A DNA stretch of 22,865 nucleotides from Phytohabitans sp036906915 (GCF_036906915.1 NZ_JBAKHX010000105.1:1-22865); one strand, 5' to 3'; shown: positions 6,938 through 14,673, counted from the stretch's first letter. Numbers and translations are program-made. The notes: generated from the letters alone by a model not told the origin.

Positions 6938-7927
6938 GTGGTGGAGGACGACGGTGGCGGGGGCGGCAGCTACACCCCAGCGCCGACTGAGTACGAGTCG
7001 TTTTCGGACGCCGAGGACGTGCGGGTCAAGGTCACCGACCTGGTCACGTACTGGGAAGAGATGACCAACCTCTCCATGGACGCGTTCGGGGCGTACAACA
7101 CCGTGAGCGCCGACATGAAGATGATGGTTGTCGACGGCCTGACCACGCCGCGCGACGGCCAGACCCTCCCGGAGGGCCTGCAAGCCGCCCGGTTCCTCGA
7201 AAACCGGATGAGCGACTTCAGTTACTTCATGAGAGACGTCACCGAGGGCGTCCGCAACATCGGCGGCGCCGCCGCGGTGATCGCCGAGATGTTCGAGAAC
7301 TCCGACAACTCCAACGGAGCCGACATCAACGACATCGGGTTCGTCTTCGGCGACCCCAACGTCAGCGGGCCGCGGGGCTTCCGCGACACCGAGACGTACT
7401 ACGAGTGGCAACAGCGGATGGCCGAAGAGTCCGGGATGAACGCCCAGGCACTCACCGGCAACGACGAGTTCGCCAAGGTCACGTCGTACCCGTACGGCGC
7501 CATCTACACGTTCGGCGACGGCTCCAAGAAGCACGTCCACTCCACCACCGAGTACGGGGCCAACGGCCTGCAGACCGCCGTCACGACCACCTACATCTAC
7601 GGGGCCGACGGCAAGCTCATCTCCACCCAGGTCGAGCGCAACACCTACAACGACACCGGCCAGACGACGACCAGGAGCACGTCGACCACGACCGGCGAGG
7701 GCGACGACCAGCGCCAGACCACGAGCACGACGACGGAAAACCCCAACGGCAGCGTGACCGTGCGCACCGAGACGCAGACCGGCGATGGCGAGCCGACGGT
7801 CAGCGAGAGCACCGTGCAGCGCGACGACCACCGCGAGACCAGCGGCGACGCGCCCGTGCACGACGCGTCCGAGAAGCTCGACTCTGACGGCAAGGAACAC
7901 ACCGTCCACGACTACGGCGTCGCTTAG
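6938..7927 (+). CDS. ESX-locus protein: helical N-terminal domain plus Thr-rich beta-repeat tail
   Basis: I do not recognise a named family for this 329-residue protein. Residues 1-20 are a Gly-rich acidic lead. Residues 25-120 look mainly helical (DVRVKVTDLVTYWEEM, then LQAARFLENRMSDFSYFMRDV), like the helical hairpins of ESX-associated proteins but without WXG. From about 183 to 300 the sequence is dominated by Thr, Ser and Asp, with alternating strands and Gly turns: YTFGDGS, TEYGANGLQ, YIYGADGKLIS, TYNDTGQTTT, NPNGSVTV. This recalls YD/beta-hairpin repeats. There is no signal peptide or membrane segment, so export would have to be by T7SS. GGAGG at 6929-6933 supports either GTG 6938 (as given) or GTG 6941, which has better spacing. 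It ends eight bases before the next gene. A secreted or surface role is inference. Confidence 0.75.
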   Translation: MVEDDGGGGGSYTPAPTEYESFSDAEDVRVKVTDLVTYWEEMTNLSMDAFGAYNTVSADMKMMVVDGLTTPRDGQTLPEGLQAARFLENRMSDFSYFMRDVTEGVRNIGGAAAVIAEMFENSDNSNGADINDIGFVFGDPNVSGPRGFRDTETYYEWQQRMAEESGMNAQALTGNDEFAKVTSYPYGAIYTFGDGSKKHVHSTTEYGANGLQTAVTTTYIYGADGKLISTQVERNTYNDTGQTTTRSTSTTTGEGDDQRQTTSTTTENPNGSVTVRTETQTGDGEPTVSESTVQRDDHRETSGDAPVHDASEKLDSDGKEHTVHDYGVA

Positions 7928-7935
7928 GTGTCGGC

Positions 7936-9951
7936 ATGACAGACCAGTATTTCGGCTACAGCACCGCCACCAACGAGCAGCTGACCGAGGCGCGCCGGAT
8001 GGCCGCCCGCATGGGCGAAGACATCCGGCACTACCCGCCGCCCACGAGTGGCGAGTACATCGAGCCCACGCCCGACTTCCGGAAGAAGTACGGCGGAGGA
8101 CAGACGCCGGGCGAGGAGACCCGCGCGTTCTACGCCGACGGCATCGAGCAGATCTACGACCGCATCATGAGCCAGGATGCCGTCCAGATCCGGCAGCTCG
8201 CCGAGCGCTGGTACCAGATCAACCAGGTGCTCGACGACCTGCGAATCCGCGTGCGCACCGCGGCGGTGAACCTCTCGGACGGCGGCGACGGCGACGGCGG
8301 TACGGGCGGGTGGACCGGCGCCGGTGCCAAGGCGTTCCTGGCACGCGGGCCCGGCGCCACGCTCAAGTCCATCGACGACTGGGAGCAGGCCGCGCTCGCC
8401 AACTGGCAGGGCGCCAACGCGCTCGCCGACACGATCGTGGCCCGCCAGGCCGAGATGGAGAACCTGTACGAGCAGTACAAGAGCTCGATGACGTCTTGGA
8501 GCTCCAGGTTCTTCGAGACCCGGACCGACGACATCAAGACCATTGACGACATTCCCCCAGGCAGCACGCTCGCCGACAACTACATCACGCACATGCGCGA
8601 GGCCCAGGGCGCGTGGCACTTCCAGGCGCAGGACATCCAGTACAAGATGGCCCGCGAGTACTGGTCCGTCATGAGCGAGAAGTTCACCGGCGGCACCGCG
8701 ACCGTCTACGAAGGACCCAGCGACGCGGTGATGCCCAACATGGAGTTCATCGCGCGGTACAAGACCCCCAACGTGCCGAACATCGGCAGACCCAACATCC
8801 AGACACCCAACAACGTCAAGCCGAACATCACCAAACCCAACATCGAAACGCCCAACATCGGCGACAAGCTCGAACTGACGGAGAAGCCGCCGCAGATCGC
8901 GCCGCCCAGCACGGAACAGCTGACGAAGCCCAACATCGAGACGCCCACGGCCACACCGCCGGCGATCACACCGCCGGCGATCACCCCGCCGGCCCTCCCA
9001 CCGGTCGTGATCCCACCGGCGCTGCCGCCCGCGCTCACCGGCGGGCAGGGCGGGCTGAACACGTTGCGACCCGGCCTGACGAACATGCCCGGCGCCAACA
9101 ATCTGCTCAACAACCTGCCGGGCCAAGGCACGGGCCCGGGCGTGCTGCGCTCCGGGCTCAACTCCGAGGGCCTGCCGCCGCAGGCGCCCGGGAGCGGGCG
9201 GCCCGGCCAGAGCATGCCGCCACCGGCCATCAAGGGCCGCGGTCCGCAGCAGGGCACGCCGGCCGCGCCCCCGCCGGGCAAGCGCGGGCCGGGGGAAAAC
9301 ACCACCGAGACGCCGGGCACGCCGGTCCGGCCGGGGATGACCGACCAGTTCGGCGGCGCGCCGAGCACGCCGGCCTCGCCGGTGCTGCGCAACCCGCGTG
9401 CGACAACCCCGGCGCCACCGTCGAGGTTCGGCGGCGACCGGCGCCGCCACGTGCCGGGCATGCCAGGATCACCGGGTACGCCGGGAGGCGCCACGCCGTT
9501 GCGTCCTGATGCCGCCCCACCGGTACTCGGCCGGCCGCAGGCGCGCCAGCCGGACAACGCGGCACCACCGCGCCCGACCCTGCCCCCGGCACCGCCCGGC
9601 TCGCCGGTCAACCCGCTGGCCCCGCCGCCGCGGCCGACCTCCAGCCCGGTCGTCGGGCGCTCCGCCCGGCTCGACCCGGGTGCGCCACAGGCGCCGGAGC
9701 CCACCGCGGGCGTCATGCGCGGCAAGCGCAACGACGGGATCTCCGGATACGAGGGTGAGATCGGCTCGCGTAAACGTGAGGTCGCCAAGGACCCGCAGGC
9801 GTCGGTCGACGAGGAGTTCGAGAAGATCCGTCGCGTCCTCGACCAGGAAGCGGCCTGGAAGGTCGACACGCCCGGTGGCGGCGTGCTCGATGGCGCGCCG
9901 GTCCGGTCGGCAACGCCGTCGGCAGAACCGAAGCCGACCCTGGGCTCGTGA
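7936..9951 (+). CDS. Large WXG/PPE-like proline-rich putative T7SS substrate
   Basis: This is a 671-residue protein. Its N-terminal 250 residues are helical and include RWYQINQVLDDLRIRVRTAA (91-110), a Gly-rich turn GGWTGAGAKAFLA with W126-T-G128, and a second NWQGANALAD (W157-Q-G159), as in WXG/PPE-type secretion domains. Residues about 278-335 carry seven [KRT]PNI-type repeats. From 336 to about 600 it is Pro/Gly/Ala-rich (PPAITPPAITPPALPP) and probably extended. A conserved-looking acidic helical end (DEEFEKIRRVLDQEAAWKVDTPGG) precedes the terminus. There is no signal peptide. The ATG at 7936 follows AGGTG. It overlaps the lipoprotein start (TGATG), so the two are coupled. It is probably an exported or envelope-spanning T7SS substrate. 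The 'PPE-like' label is by architecture only, since no Pro-Pro-Glu is seen near the start. Confidence 0.78.
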   Translation: MTDQYFGYSTATNEQLTEARRMAARMGEDIRHYPPPTSGEYIEPTPDFRKKYGGGQTPGEETRAFYADGIEQIYDRIMSQDAVQIRQLAERWYQINQVLDDLRIRVRTAAVNLSDGGDGDGGTGGWTGAGAKAFLARGPGATLKSIDDWEQAALANWQGANALADTIVARQAEMENLYEQYKSSMTSWSSRFFETRTDDIKTIDDIPPGSTLADNYITHMREAQGAWHFQAQDIQYKMAREYWSVMSEKFTGGTATVYEGPSDAVMPNMEFIARYKTPNVPNIGRPNIQTPNNVKPNITKPNIETPNIGDKLELTEKPPQIAPPSTEQLTKPNIETPTATPPAITPPAITPPALPPVVIPPALPPALTGGQGGLNTLRPGLTNMPGANNLLNNLPGQGTGPGVLRSGLNSEGLPPQAPGSGRPGQSMPPPAIKGRGPQQGTPAAPPPGKRGPGENTTETPGTPVRPGMTDQFGGAPSTPASPVLRNPRATTPAPPSRFGGDRRRHVPGMPGSPGTPGGATPLRPDAAPPVLGRPQARQPDNAAPPRPTLPPAPPGSPVNPLAPPPRPTSSPVVGRSARLDPGAPQAPEPTAGVMRGKRNDGISGYEGEIGSRKREVAKDPQASVDEEFEKIRRVLDQEAAWKVDTPGGGVLDGAPVRSATPSAEPKPTLGS

Positions 9952-10538
9952 TGCGCGACGTTCTCCGCCGGGGCGCGGTGGTGGCACTCGCCGCCGCGCT
10001 CCTCGGCACCAGCGCGGCGTGCGGAAGCGACAGCGACGCGCCGAAACCCCTCGCCGAGCAGACACCGCCACCCGAGCCAACCGAGCAGGCAACGCCGTCG
10101 GCGGGCTCGGGTCCGGTCTACGTGCTCTCCGGCGAGCTGTGCACGAAGGCCGACCAGAGCCCGCTCGCCGACCTGTACCCGAAAGAAGGCGCCAACCCGC
10201 TCGTCAACACCGAGCGGCTGTGCATCACCCACCGCACCTCCGGTGAAAAGGGCATCGATCTCACGGTCGACGCCGAGGTGCTGCGCGACGAGGCGACGGC
10301 GAGGCTGTTCGTCGAGACCGGCCGCCGGCTGGCGAAGCGCCCATACACCGACGTCACCGGCGCGGGCACCGACGCGCACTGGAGCGGCGACCAGGACGAC
10401 GTCAAGCTGACCAGCTACAACGGCAACCTGGTGCTGGAGGTGGAGGCCAGCGTCAACGTCGCCGACGGCCTGCCACCCGACATCGTGCAGCGGCTCGTCA
10501 AGGTCGCCGCCGGCACCTACCAGCGCCTGGCGCCATGA
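9951..10538 (+). CDS. Putative lipoprotein of the ESX locus
   Basis: This 195-residue protein starts with a basic n-region (MRDVLRRG), a hydrophobic core (AVVALAAALLGT) and SAAC with Cys24, an acceptable though not ideal lipobox for lipid modification and anchoring outside the membrane. An acidic, Pro-rich linker (PKPLAEQTPPPEPTEQATPS) leads to a globular domain from about residue 45. I do not recognise the domain. It contains two further Cys residues (GELCTKADQSPL and NTERLCITHRTSG) that could form a disulphide. The ATG at 9951 overlaps the upstream stop as TGATG; an alternative GTG at 9948 adds one residue. Coupling to the proline-rich substrate suggests the two act together at the envelope, which is inference. 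Confidence 0.75.
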   Translation: MRDVLRRGAVVALAAALLGTSAACGSDSDAPKPLAEQTPPPEPTEQATPSAGSGPVYVLSGELCTKADQSPLADLYPKEGANPLVNTERLCITHRTSGEKGIDLTVDAEVLRDEATARLFVETGRRLAKRPYTDVTGAGTDAHWSGDQDDVKLTSYNGNLVLEVEASVNVADGLPPDIVQRLVKVAAGTYQRLAP

Positions 10539-10629
10539 GCCTGCTAGCCGGCGCTCGCCTGCGCTCGCAATGCTGGCCCTCGCCGCGCTCGGGCTCCCTT
10601 CGCCTGGTGTCGGCTGCGGGCGGTGGCGC

Positions 10630-11649
10630 ATGACCCATCCCGGCGCGCGCTTCGCGATGAGCGTCATCCACCCGGGTTCGCCGACGCTGCAGATCCGGTA
10701 CCGGGAGGGCGTGCTCGTCAACCCGTTCGGCTATCCCGAGTGGGGGCTGTGCGCGCGGGCGGTGGTCGAGCTGCCGCCGCCCGAGCCCGGCCTGACCCGC
10801 GACGAGGTGCGCGTCGTCGACGTGCTGACCGGAAATCTCGCGGCCGCCCGAGCCGGCGACGACCCACTGTGGACAGGGGTCGGTACGCCGGCCGGCTGGT
10901 GCTGGGCGCACGTCGGCCGCACCCGCCATCTCGCCCTGGTGCCGGCCGAGCTGCACGGCGCGTACCGGCACGCCGGCGGCGTCTCCACACTGGAGATCGC
11001 CGGTAAAGGGCTGCGCACCGGCACGTCGCCGGCGTCCGTGCCGCTCGACCCGCCCGACCCCGTCCCGGACGATCTGCTCGACCTGCTGGAGCAGCTGCTC
11101 GGCTGGCCGCTGCCCGAGGCGTACAGGCGCTATCTCGCCGCGACCAACGGTGCCGGACCGGTGGCGCCCGGCGTGCTGCCAGACCATGGCTTCGTCGCCG
11201 ACCAGCCGCTTTTCGGCATCGCCCGAGCCGACCGCCAGCAAGACATCTCGTACGTGGTCGAGTGGGCGCGCGACCGGCTGACCGTCGACTTCCTGCCAAT
11301 CGGGTACGTGCAGGGCGGGCTGCTCGCCGTCCGCGTCTCCGGAGGCGACCTCGACTCCATCTGGTACTGGGACGACGACGATCCGCGCGCCCGCGACGAG
11401 CATGATCCGGAGTACATCTGCGCGAACCTGCTGCACCGCTGCGCGGACACCATCGACGACTTCCTGGCCGCGCTGGTGCGGCCGGCGGACGATCTCGTGC
11501 GCATCGCCGCCGAGAGGGTCGACAATGGCCTTGTCAGGCACGTGCGGGACGCCGAGGTCGGCGCCGGACTGCCGCCGCGCCAACGAGCGCCGTGGCAGGC
11601 GCCGCCGGCTGGGCGCGACCCGCTGGCAGCCATTTTCGAGGTCAGATGA
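10630..11649 (+). CDS. SUKH (SMI1/KNR4) domain protein
   Basis: This 339-residue protein has a C-terminal SUKH-type domain at about residues 146-285. Markers are DDLLDLLEQLLGWPLPEAYR, RYLAATNGAGPV, FLPIGYVQGGLLAVRV and the Trp-Asp-rich DSIWYWDDDD. The N-terminal 135 residues (LQIRYREGVLVNPFGYPEWG, then DVLTGNLAAARAGDDPLW) form a separate domain I do not recognise. SUKH proteins are known as immunity proteins of contact-dependent and polymorphic toxin systems and also have other binding roles. Here it sits among ESX genes, so a chaperone or immunity role is possible. I chose the ATG at 10630, preceded by GGGCGGTGG; ATG 10657 is an alternative, and an in-frame ATG at 10570 would add a poorly supported 20-residue lead. 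Confidence 0.8.
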   Translation: MTHPGARFAMSVIHPGSPTLQIRYREGVLVNPFGYPEWGLCARAVVELPPPEPGLTRDEVRVVDVLTGNLAAARAGDDPLWTGVGTPAGWCWAHVGRTRHLALVPAELHGAYRHAGGVSTLEIAGKGLRTGTSPASVPLDPPDPVPDDLLDLLEQLLGWPLPEAYRRYLAATNGAGPVAPGVLPDHGFVADQPLFGIARADRQQDISYVVEWARDRLTVDFLPIGYVQGGLLAVRVSGGDLDSIWYWDDDDPRARDEHDPEYICANLLHRCADTIDDFLAALVRPADDLVRIAAERVDNGLVRHVRDAEVGAGLPPRQRAPWQAPPAGRDPLAAIFEVR

Positions 11650-11665
11650 TGGACGGGTTTCGCTG

Positions 11666-12532
11666 ATGGAGTCGCCAGTAGCGCCTTGGGAACCGGTCAA
11701 CGACGTCGAGCGCGACCTGGTGGTCGCCACCGGCGCGGGCGACCTCCAGCAGGTGATGTCGATCCTGGCGTCGGCCCAGCTGTTCCTGCCTGGCTTCCGC
11801 CCGTCCGACGCCGGCTCCGCCTCAGGCTCTGCCTCCGCGCAGCGGCAGCGGATCGTGACGAAGGAGCGCGACGGTGTGCCGTACGTGCTCGTCTTCACCT
11901 CACCCGAGGCGCTGCACCGGGTCATACCCGCCGACGGCTGGCACCCGGTCACGCTCGCCGAGCTGGTCCGCCGCACCCCGGACGGCTGGGGCGTCGCGGT
12001 CGACCCGGCCACCCCGGTCGGCGTGGTGATACCACCCGGCGACCTCAAGGCGCTGCTGCCGCAGCCGGCCGGCATGGCGGGCTTCGTGCCGGCCAACGAC
12101 ACCGAACGCCTCATCCGCGAGGCCCTCACCGAACTCGCCGGCGACGTGCTGCTCGACGTGCTGGTGACCGCCCGCGTCATCGTGCCAACCCAGGCGCTCG
12201 ACATCGACGGCGTACCGGTGGTGGCGGTGTTCACGTCGCCGGAGCGGTACGACGACTTCCTGGACGGCATACCGAGCCCCGTGTCGACCGTCTCGATGGA
12301 CCTGGTCGCGGTGCTGCGGCAGTGGCCGGACCAGGAGCACAGGCTGGCCGTCAACCCGGGATCGCCGATCGCGATCATCCTGGGCGGCGAGCGGGTGCCC
12401 GGCCTGCTGGCGCACGCGGTCGAGCTGGCTGACCGCAGGCGTCCCGCCACTCCGATAGTGGTCGCCTCTCTTGACGAGCCTGACCTGCCAGTAAGCGACA
12501 ACATCGCCGACCTGCTGCGTGGGGGCGGCTGA
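11666..12532 (+). CDS. SseB-family protein with two tandem SseB domains
   Basis: This 288-residue protein carries two copies of the SseB N-terminal-type fold. The first, about residues 11-125, has VPYVLVFTSPEALHRV; the second, about 142-245, has VPVVAVFTSPERYDDFL. Each is preceded by an N/D-x-x-E/T-R-hydrophobic helix (NDVERDLVVATGAGD and NDTERLIREALTEL) and followed by an AV(D/N)PxxPxxVI strand. There is no signal peptide or membrane segment. SseB was named for enhanced serine sensitivity in E. coli, but the biochemical role is not settled, and the family recurs in ESX neighbourhoods. The ATG at 11666 follows the SUKH stop by 16 bases, with only a weak GGACGGG ribosome site. Upstream in-frame sequence lies inside the SUKH gene and is excluded. 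Confidence 0.82.
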   Translation: MESPVAPWEPVNDVERDLVVATGAGDLQQVMSILASAQLFLPGFRPSDAGSASGSASAQRQRIVTKERDGVPYVLVFTSPEALHRVIPADGWHPVTLAELVRRTPDGWGVAVDPATPVGVVIPPGDLKALLPQPAGMAGFVPANDTERLIREALTELAGDVLLDVLVTARVIVPTQALDIDGVPVVAVFTSPERYDDFLDGIPSPVSTVSMDLVAVLRQWPDQEHRLAVNPGSPIAIILGGERVPGLLAHAVELADRRRPATPIVVASLDEPDLPVSDNIADLLRGGG

Positions 12533-12567
12533 TACCGTCGAGACCGAGCGCTGAAAAGTCGCTGAAC

Positions 12568-12577
12568 GGGGAGGTGA
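12568..12577 (+). promoter_or_regulatory. Strong ribosome-binding site for the YbaB-like gene
   Basis: GGGGAGGTGA is nearly full complementarity to the 16S rRNA 3' end and lies four bases before the ATG at 12582. It fixes that start and suggests higher translation here than for the preceding SUKH and SseB genes. Confidence 0.8.
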
Positions 12578-12581
12578 GCAC

Positions 12582-13004
12582 ATGGAGCGTCCGCAGTGGT
12601 CGGCACTTCGCGGCGTGGTCGAAGATTTACAACGCACGATCGACAACGCCGCGCAGACCCGCGAGCAGATGTTGGAGGTCACCGGCACGGCGTGGTCGGA
12701 CGACCGGCTCATCAAGGCGGTCGTCGGGCCCCGAGGCCAGCTCATCGAGCTCGAGATCGACCCGAGGATCTACCGCACGCCCAACTCCAAGGCGCTCTCC
12801 GCCACGATCCTGTCGACGGTCAAGGCGGCGATCGAAGACGCGAACAAGAAGACCCGCGACATCATGGACAAGGTCATGCCCAAAGACAAAGGTCTGGGAC
12901 TGTTGGGCAAGACCGACGTCGATGTGATGCTGGAGCACCACGACGCCGACCTACCGCAGGCGTTGAAGAAGAAGGACGAGGAGGGCCATGGGTACCTATC
13001 TTAA
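12582..13004 (+). CDS. YbaB/EbfC family (EspL-like) protein
   Basis: This 140-residue protein fits the YbaB/EbfC nucleoid-associated family. A coiled helix at about 8-34 (VVEDLQRTIDNAAQTREQM) leads to a beta-hairpin containing VVGPRGQLIELEIDPRIY, the family's Gly-turn followed by a strand pair. A helix SATILSTVKAAIEDANKKTRDIM then runs to about 94. A Lys-rich tail (LKKKDEEGHG) extends it beyond the usual 105-115 residues. Mycobacterial ESX-1 contains a YbaB-type protein, EspL, that affects EspE/EspB stability, so a chaperone-like or regulatory role in this T7SS is plausible. DNA binding is the alternative. Its last 17 bases overlap the next gene, implying coupled translation with the WXG100-like protein. 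Confidence 0.85.
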   Translation: MERPQWSALRGVVEDLQRTIDNAAQTREQMLEVTGTAWSDDRLIKAVVGPRGQLIELEIDPRIYRTPNSKALSATILSTVKAAIEDANKKTRDIMDKVMPKDKGLGLLGKTDVDVMLEHHDADLPQALKKKDEEGHGYLS

Positions 13005-13341
13005 GATCGACGGCGATCCCAACGAGATCGGCGGCACCGGGGCGATCCTGCGCTCGATGGCCGAGTCCTTCAGCACCGAGGCACGGGCCGTCGTCGGCGA
13101 CATCACCACCATCGAGGGCGAGCAGCCGTGGGGTGGTGACAGCTATGGCAACGGGTTCCGGGAGACGTACAACAAGGTGCCCGACGGCGCCGATAAGCCG
13201 CTGCGGGCCATCGTGCAGGACAACATGAGCGCCGCCGGCGAGCGCCTGACCAAGGTCGGCGACAACACCGTGCTGGCCATGGCCGAATACCAGGGCACCG
13301 ACGACGACAGCGGTCAGAAGATCCGCCAGACCAACATCTAG
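12988..13341 (+). CDS. WXG100-like ESX substrate with a YxxxD signal
   Basis: This 117-residue helical-hairpin protein has W48-G-G50 in GEQPWGGDSYGNGF at the inter-helix turn, and Y101-QGT-D105 at the end of helix two (VLAMAEYQGTDDD), the general T7SS export motif. No signal peptide is present. The N-terminal MGTYLKIDGDPNEIGG is unlike the 6141/6555 pair, so it is a separate branch and could pair with the YbaB-like protein's partner or homodimerise. The ATG at 12988 has GAGGAGG just upstream, inside the YbaB-like gene, which it overlaps by 17 bases. It ends 16 bases before the mycosin gene, so these genes form one transcription unit. Confidence 0.85.
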   Translation: MGTYLKIDGDPNEIGGTGAILRSMAESFSTEARAVVGDITTIEGEQPWGGDSYGNGFRETYNKVPDGADKPLRAIVQDNMSAAGERLTKVGDNTVLAMAEYQGTDDDSGQKIRQTNI

Positions 13342-13357
13342 CCATACGGGGATTGCA

Positions 13358-14575
13358 TTGGTCGTGCGGTGGTTGCCGGCTGCGCTCGTAACGTTGAGCG
13401 CGACGCTCTTCCTTCCCGGCGTGGCTTCGGCCGCGCCGGGGGACAATTGCGCGGATCCCGGCCAGGTCTACACCCCGGTGCCGTGGCAGCAGCAGATGCT
13501 CGGCCCCGAGCGGGCCTGGCCGTTCACCCAGGGCGGCGGCGTCACGGTCGCGGTCCTCAGCACCGGCGTCGACGCCAGCCATCCCCAGCTCGCCGGCCAG
13601 GTCAGCGCCGGTTTCGACGCGGTTGCCAACAGCGGCACCGCCAACGACGACTGCCTCGGCCAGGGCACGCAGGTCGCGGGCGTCATCGCCGCACGGCAGG
13701 TCAGCTCGATCGGCTTCGCCGGGGTCGCGCCGCGGGTCACCATCCTGCCGATCCGGGTCATCGGCGAACGCGGCGGCAGCGGCGGCGTCGCCGAGCCCGC
13801 CATCCTCGCCCGAGGCATCAACGCAGCCGTCCAGCGGGGCGCCAACGTGATCGCCGTCGCCGCCGTCACGTACACGGACAGCTCGGCCCTGCAGGGCGCG
13901 GTCGCCAACGCCATCAGCCGCGGCGTCGTCGTCGTGGCAGCCGCCGGCGACGCCGGCAGCGCCAGCGGCGGCAACCCCACCCCGTACCCGGCGGACTACG
14001 ACGACGTGATCGGCGTCGGCGCGATCCAGGAAACCGGCGAGGTGTGGTCCAACTCCCAGACCGGCTCCTACGTAGACATCGTGGCGCCGGGCGCCGAGGT
14101 CGTGACCCTCCAGCGCGACCAGGGCATGACCGAGGTCAACGGCACCGGCGTGGCCTGCGGGTTCGTGGCGGCCACCGCGGCACTCGTGCGTGCCCGACGC
14201 GGAGACCCGGCACCCGTCGAAGTCGAGCGGCAACTGTTCGGCACCGCCATCCCGGCCGCGGGCGGCCCGAAATTCGGCCACGGCATCGTCAACCCGTACG
14301 CCGCCGTCGTCGACCGGCTCGCCGACAGCGACCCCGGCCAGCTGCCCGCCCTCACCCGCTCGTCCACCGAACGCTCGCCCGCGTGGGAGCGCAGCCGTGA
14401 TCTCGCGCTGATCGGTGGCGGCGTGGCGGTACTGGCCGTACTGATCGTGCTGGTCGTGGCCGTGTCCCTACCACGCGGCCGGCGCCGCTTCTGGCGCTCC
14501 TCGGTCGCCCCACGCCCGACCACCCGCGAAGAGCCCGAAGAACCAGCCCCACCACTCCAACTCTTCACCCAGTAA
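13358..14575 (+). CDS. Mycosin-like S8 subtilase with all catalytic residues lost (pseudoprotease)
   Basis: This 405-residue protein has the full mycosin (MycP) layout. It has an N-terminal signal peptide (WLPAALVTLSATLFLPGVASA), a subtilase domain at about 35-325, a Pro-rich linker, one membrane helix at about 350-371 (IGGGVAVLAVLIVLVVAVSL) and a short basic cytoplasmic tail. Active-site blocks are recognisable but mutated. The Asp block reads VTVAVLSTGVDASHP with Ser68 for Asp. The His block CLGQGTQVAG has Gln102 for His. The Ser block VNGTGVACGF has Gly264 for Ser. The oxyanion Asn block VVVAAAGDAG has Asp198. It therefore cannot work as a serine protease. In mycobacteria MycP also stabilises the membrane complex independently of proteolysis, so a structural role with EccB is the likely one. 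The start is TTG at 13358 (GGGGA upstream); GTG at 13364 is an alternative. Confidence 0.93.
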   Translation: MVVRWLPAALVTLSATLFLPGVASAAPGDNCADPGQVYTPVPWQQQMLGPERAWPFTQGGGVTVAVLSTGVDASHPQLAGQVSAGFDAVANSGTANDDCLGQGTQVAGVIAARQVSSIGFAGVAPRVTILPIRVIGERGGSGGVAEPAILARGINAAVQRGANVIAVAAVTYTDSSALQGAVANAISRGVVVVAAAGDAGSASGGNPTPYPADYDDVIGVGAIQETGEVWSNSQTGSYVDIVAPGAEVVTLQRDQGMTEVNGTGVACGFVAATAALVRARRGDPAPVEVERQLFGTAIPAAGGPKFGHGIVNPYAAVVDRLADSDPGQLPALTRSSTERSPAWERSRDLALIGGGVAVLAVLIVLVVAVSLPRGRRRFWRSSVAPRPTTREEPEEPAPPLQLFTQ

Positions 14576-14606
14576 CACTCCGTACCCCATCCACGCCGCG
14601 CCGCCC

Positions 14607-14650
14607 GCGCTCCGCCCGCGCTCCGGCCGCGCTCCGGCCGCGCTCCGCTG
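14607..14650. repeat. Four tandem copies of an 11-nt unit
   Basis: GCGCTCCGGCC-like units run at 14607-14617, 14618-14628, 14629-14639 and 14640-14650 with one or two base changes. A related CCGCTCCGC motif recurs in the 16-nt array at 22133-22180, linking the two intergenic zones. Confidence 0.65.
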
Positions 14651-14673
14651 GTGGCAGTGCGCGCCCGCGCGCC

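Noticed and set aside
6938..7927. Calling the Thr-rich protein an RHS/YD-repeat toxin
   Set aside because: Only a few YGADGK-like turns resemble YD repeats; no RHS core motif or C-terminal toxin domain is present.
10570..10629. 20-residue N-terminal extension of the SUKH protein from ATG 10570
   Set aside because: No ribosome site, and the sequence does not make a convincing signal peptide; ATG 10630 is better placed.
8706..10721. A 671-codon minus-strand open frame across the proline-rich gene
   Set aside because: Gly/Pro/Ser-rich mirror of the Pro-rich repeats on the coding strand; no ribosome site or recognisable domain.
13566..13592. Asp72 and His75 in the mycosin as displaced catalytic residues
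   Set aside because: They lie four to seven residues after the STG in the usual non-catalytic VxxxHPxL stretch, so they do not replace the lost Asp or His.
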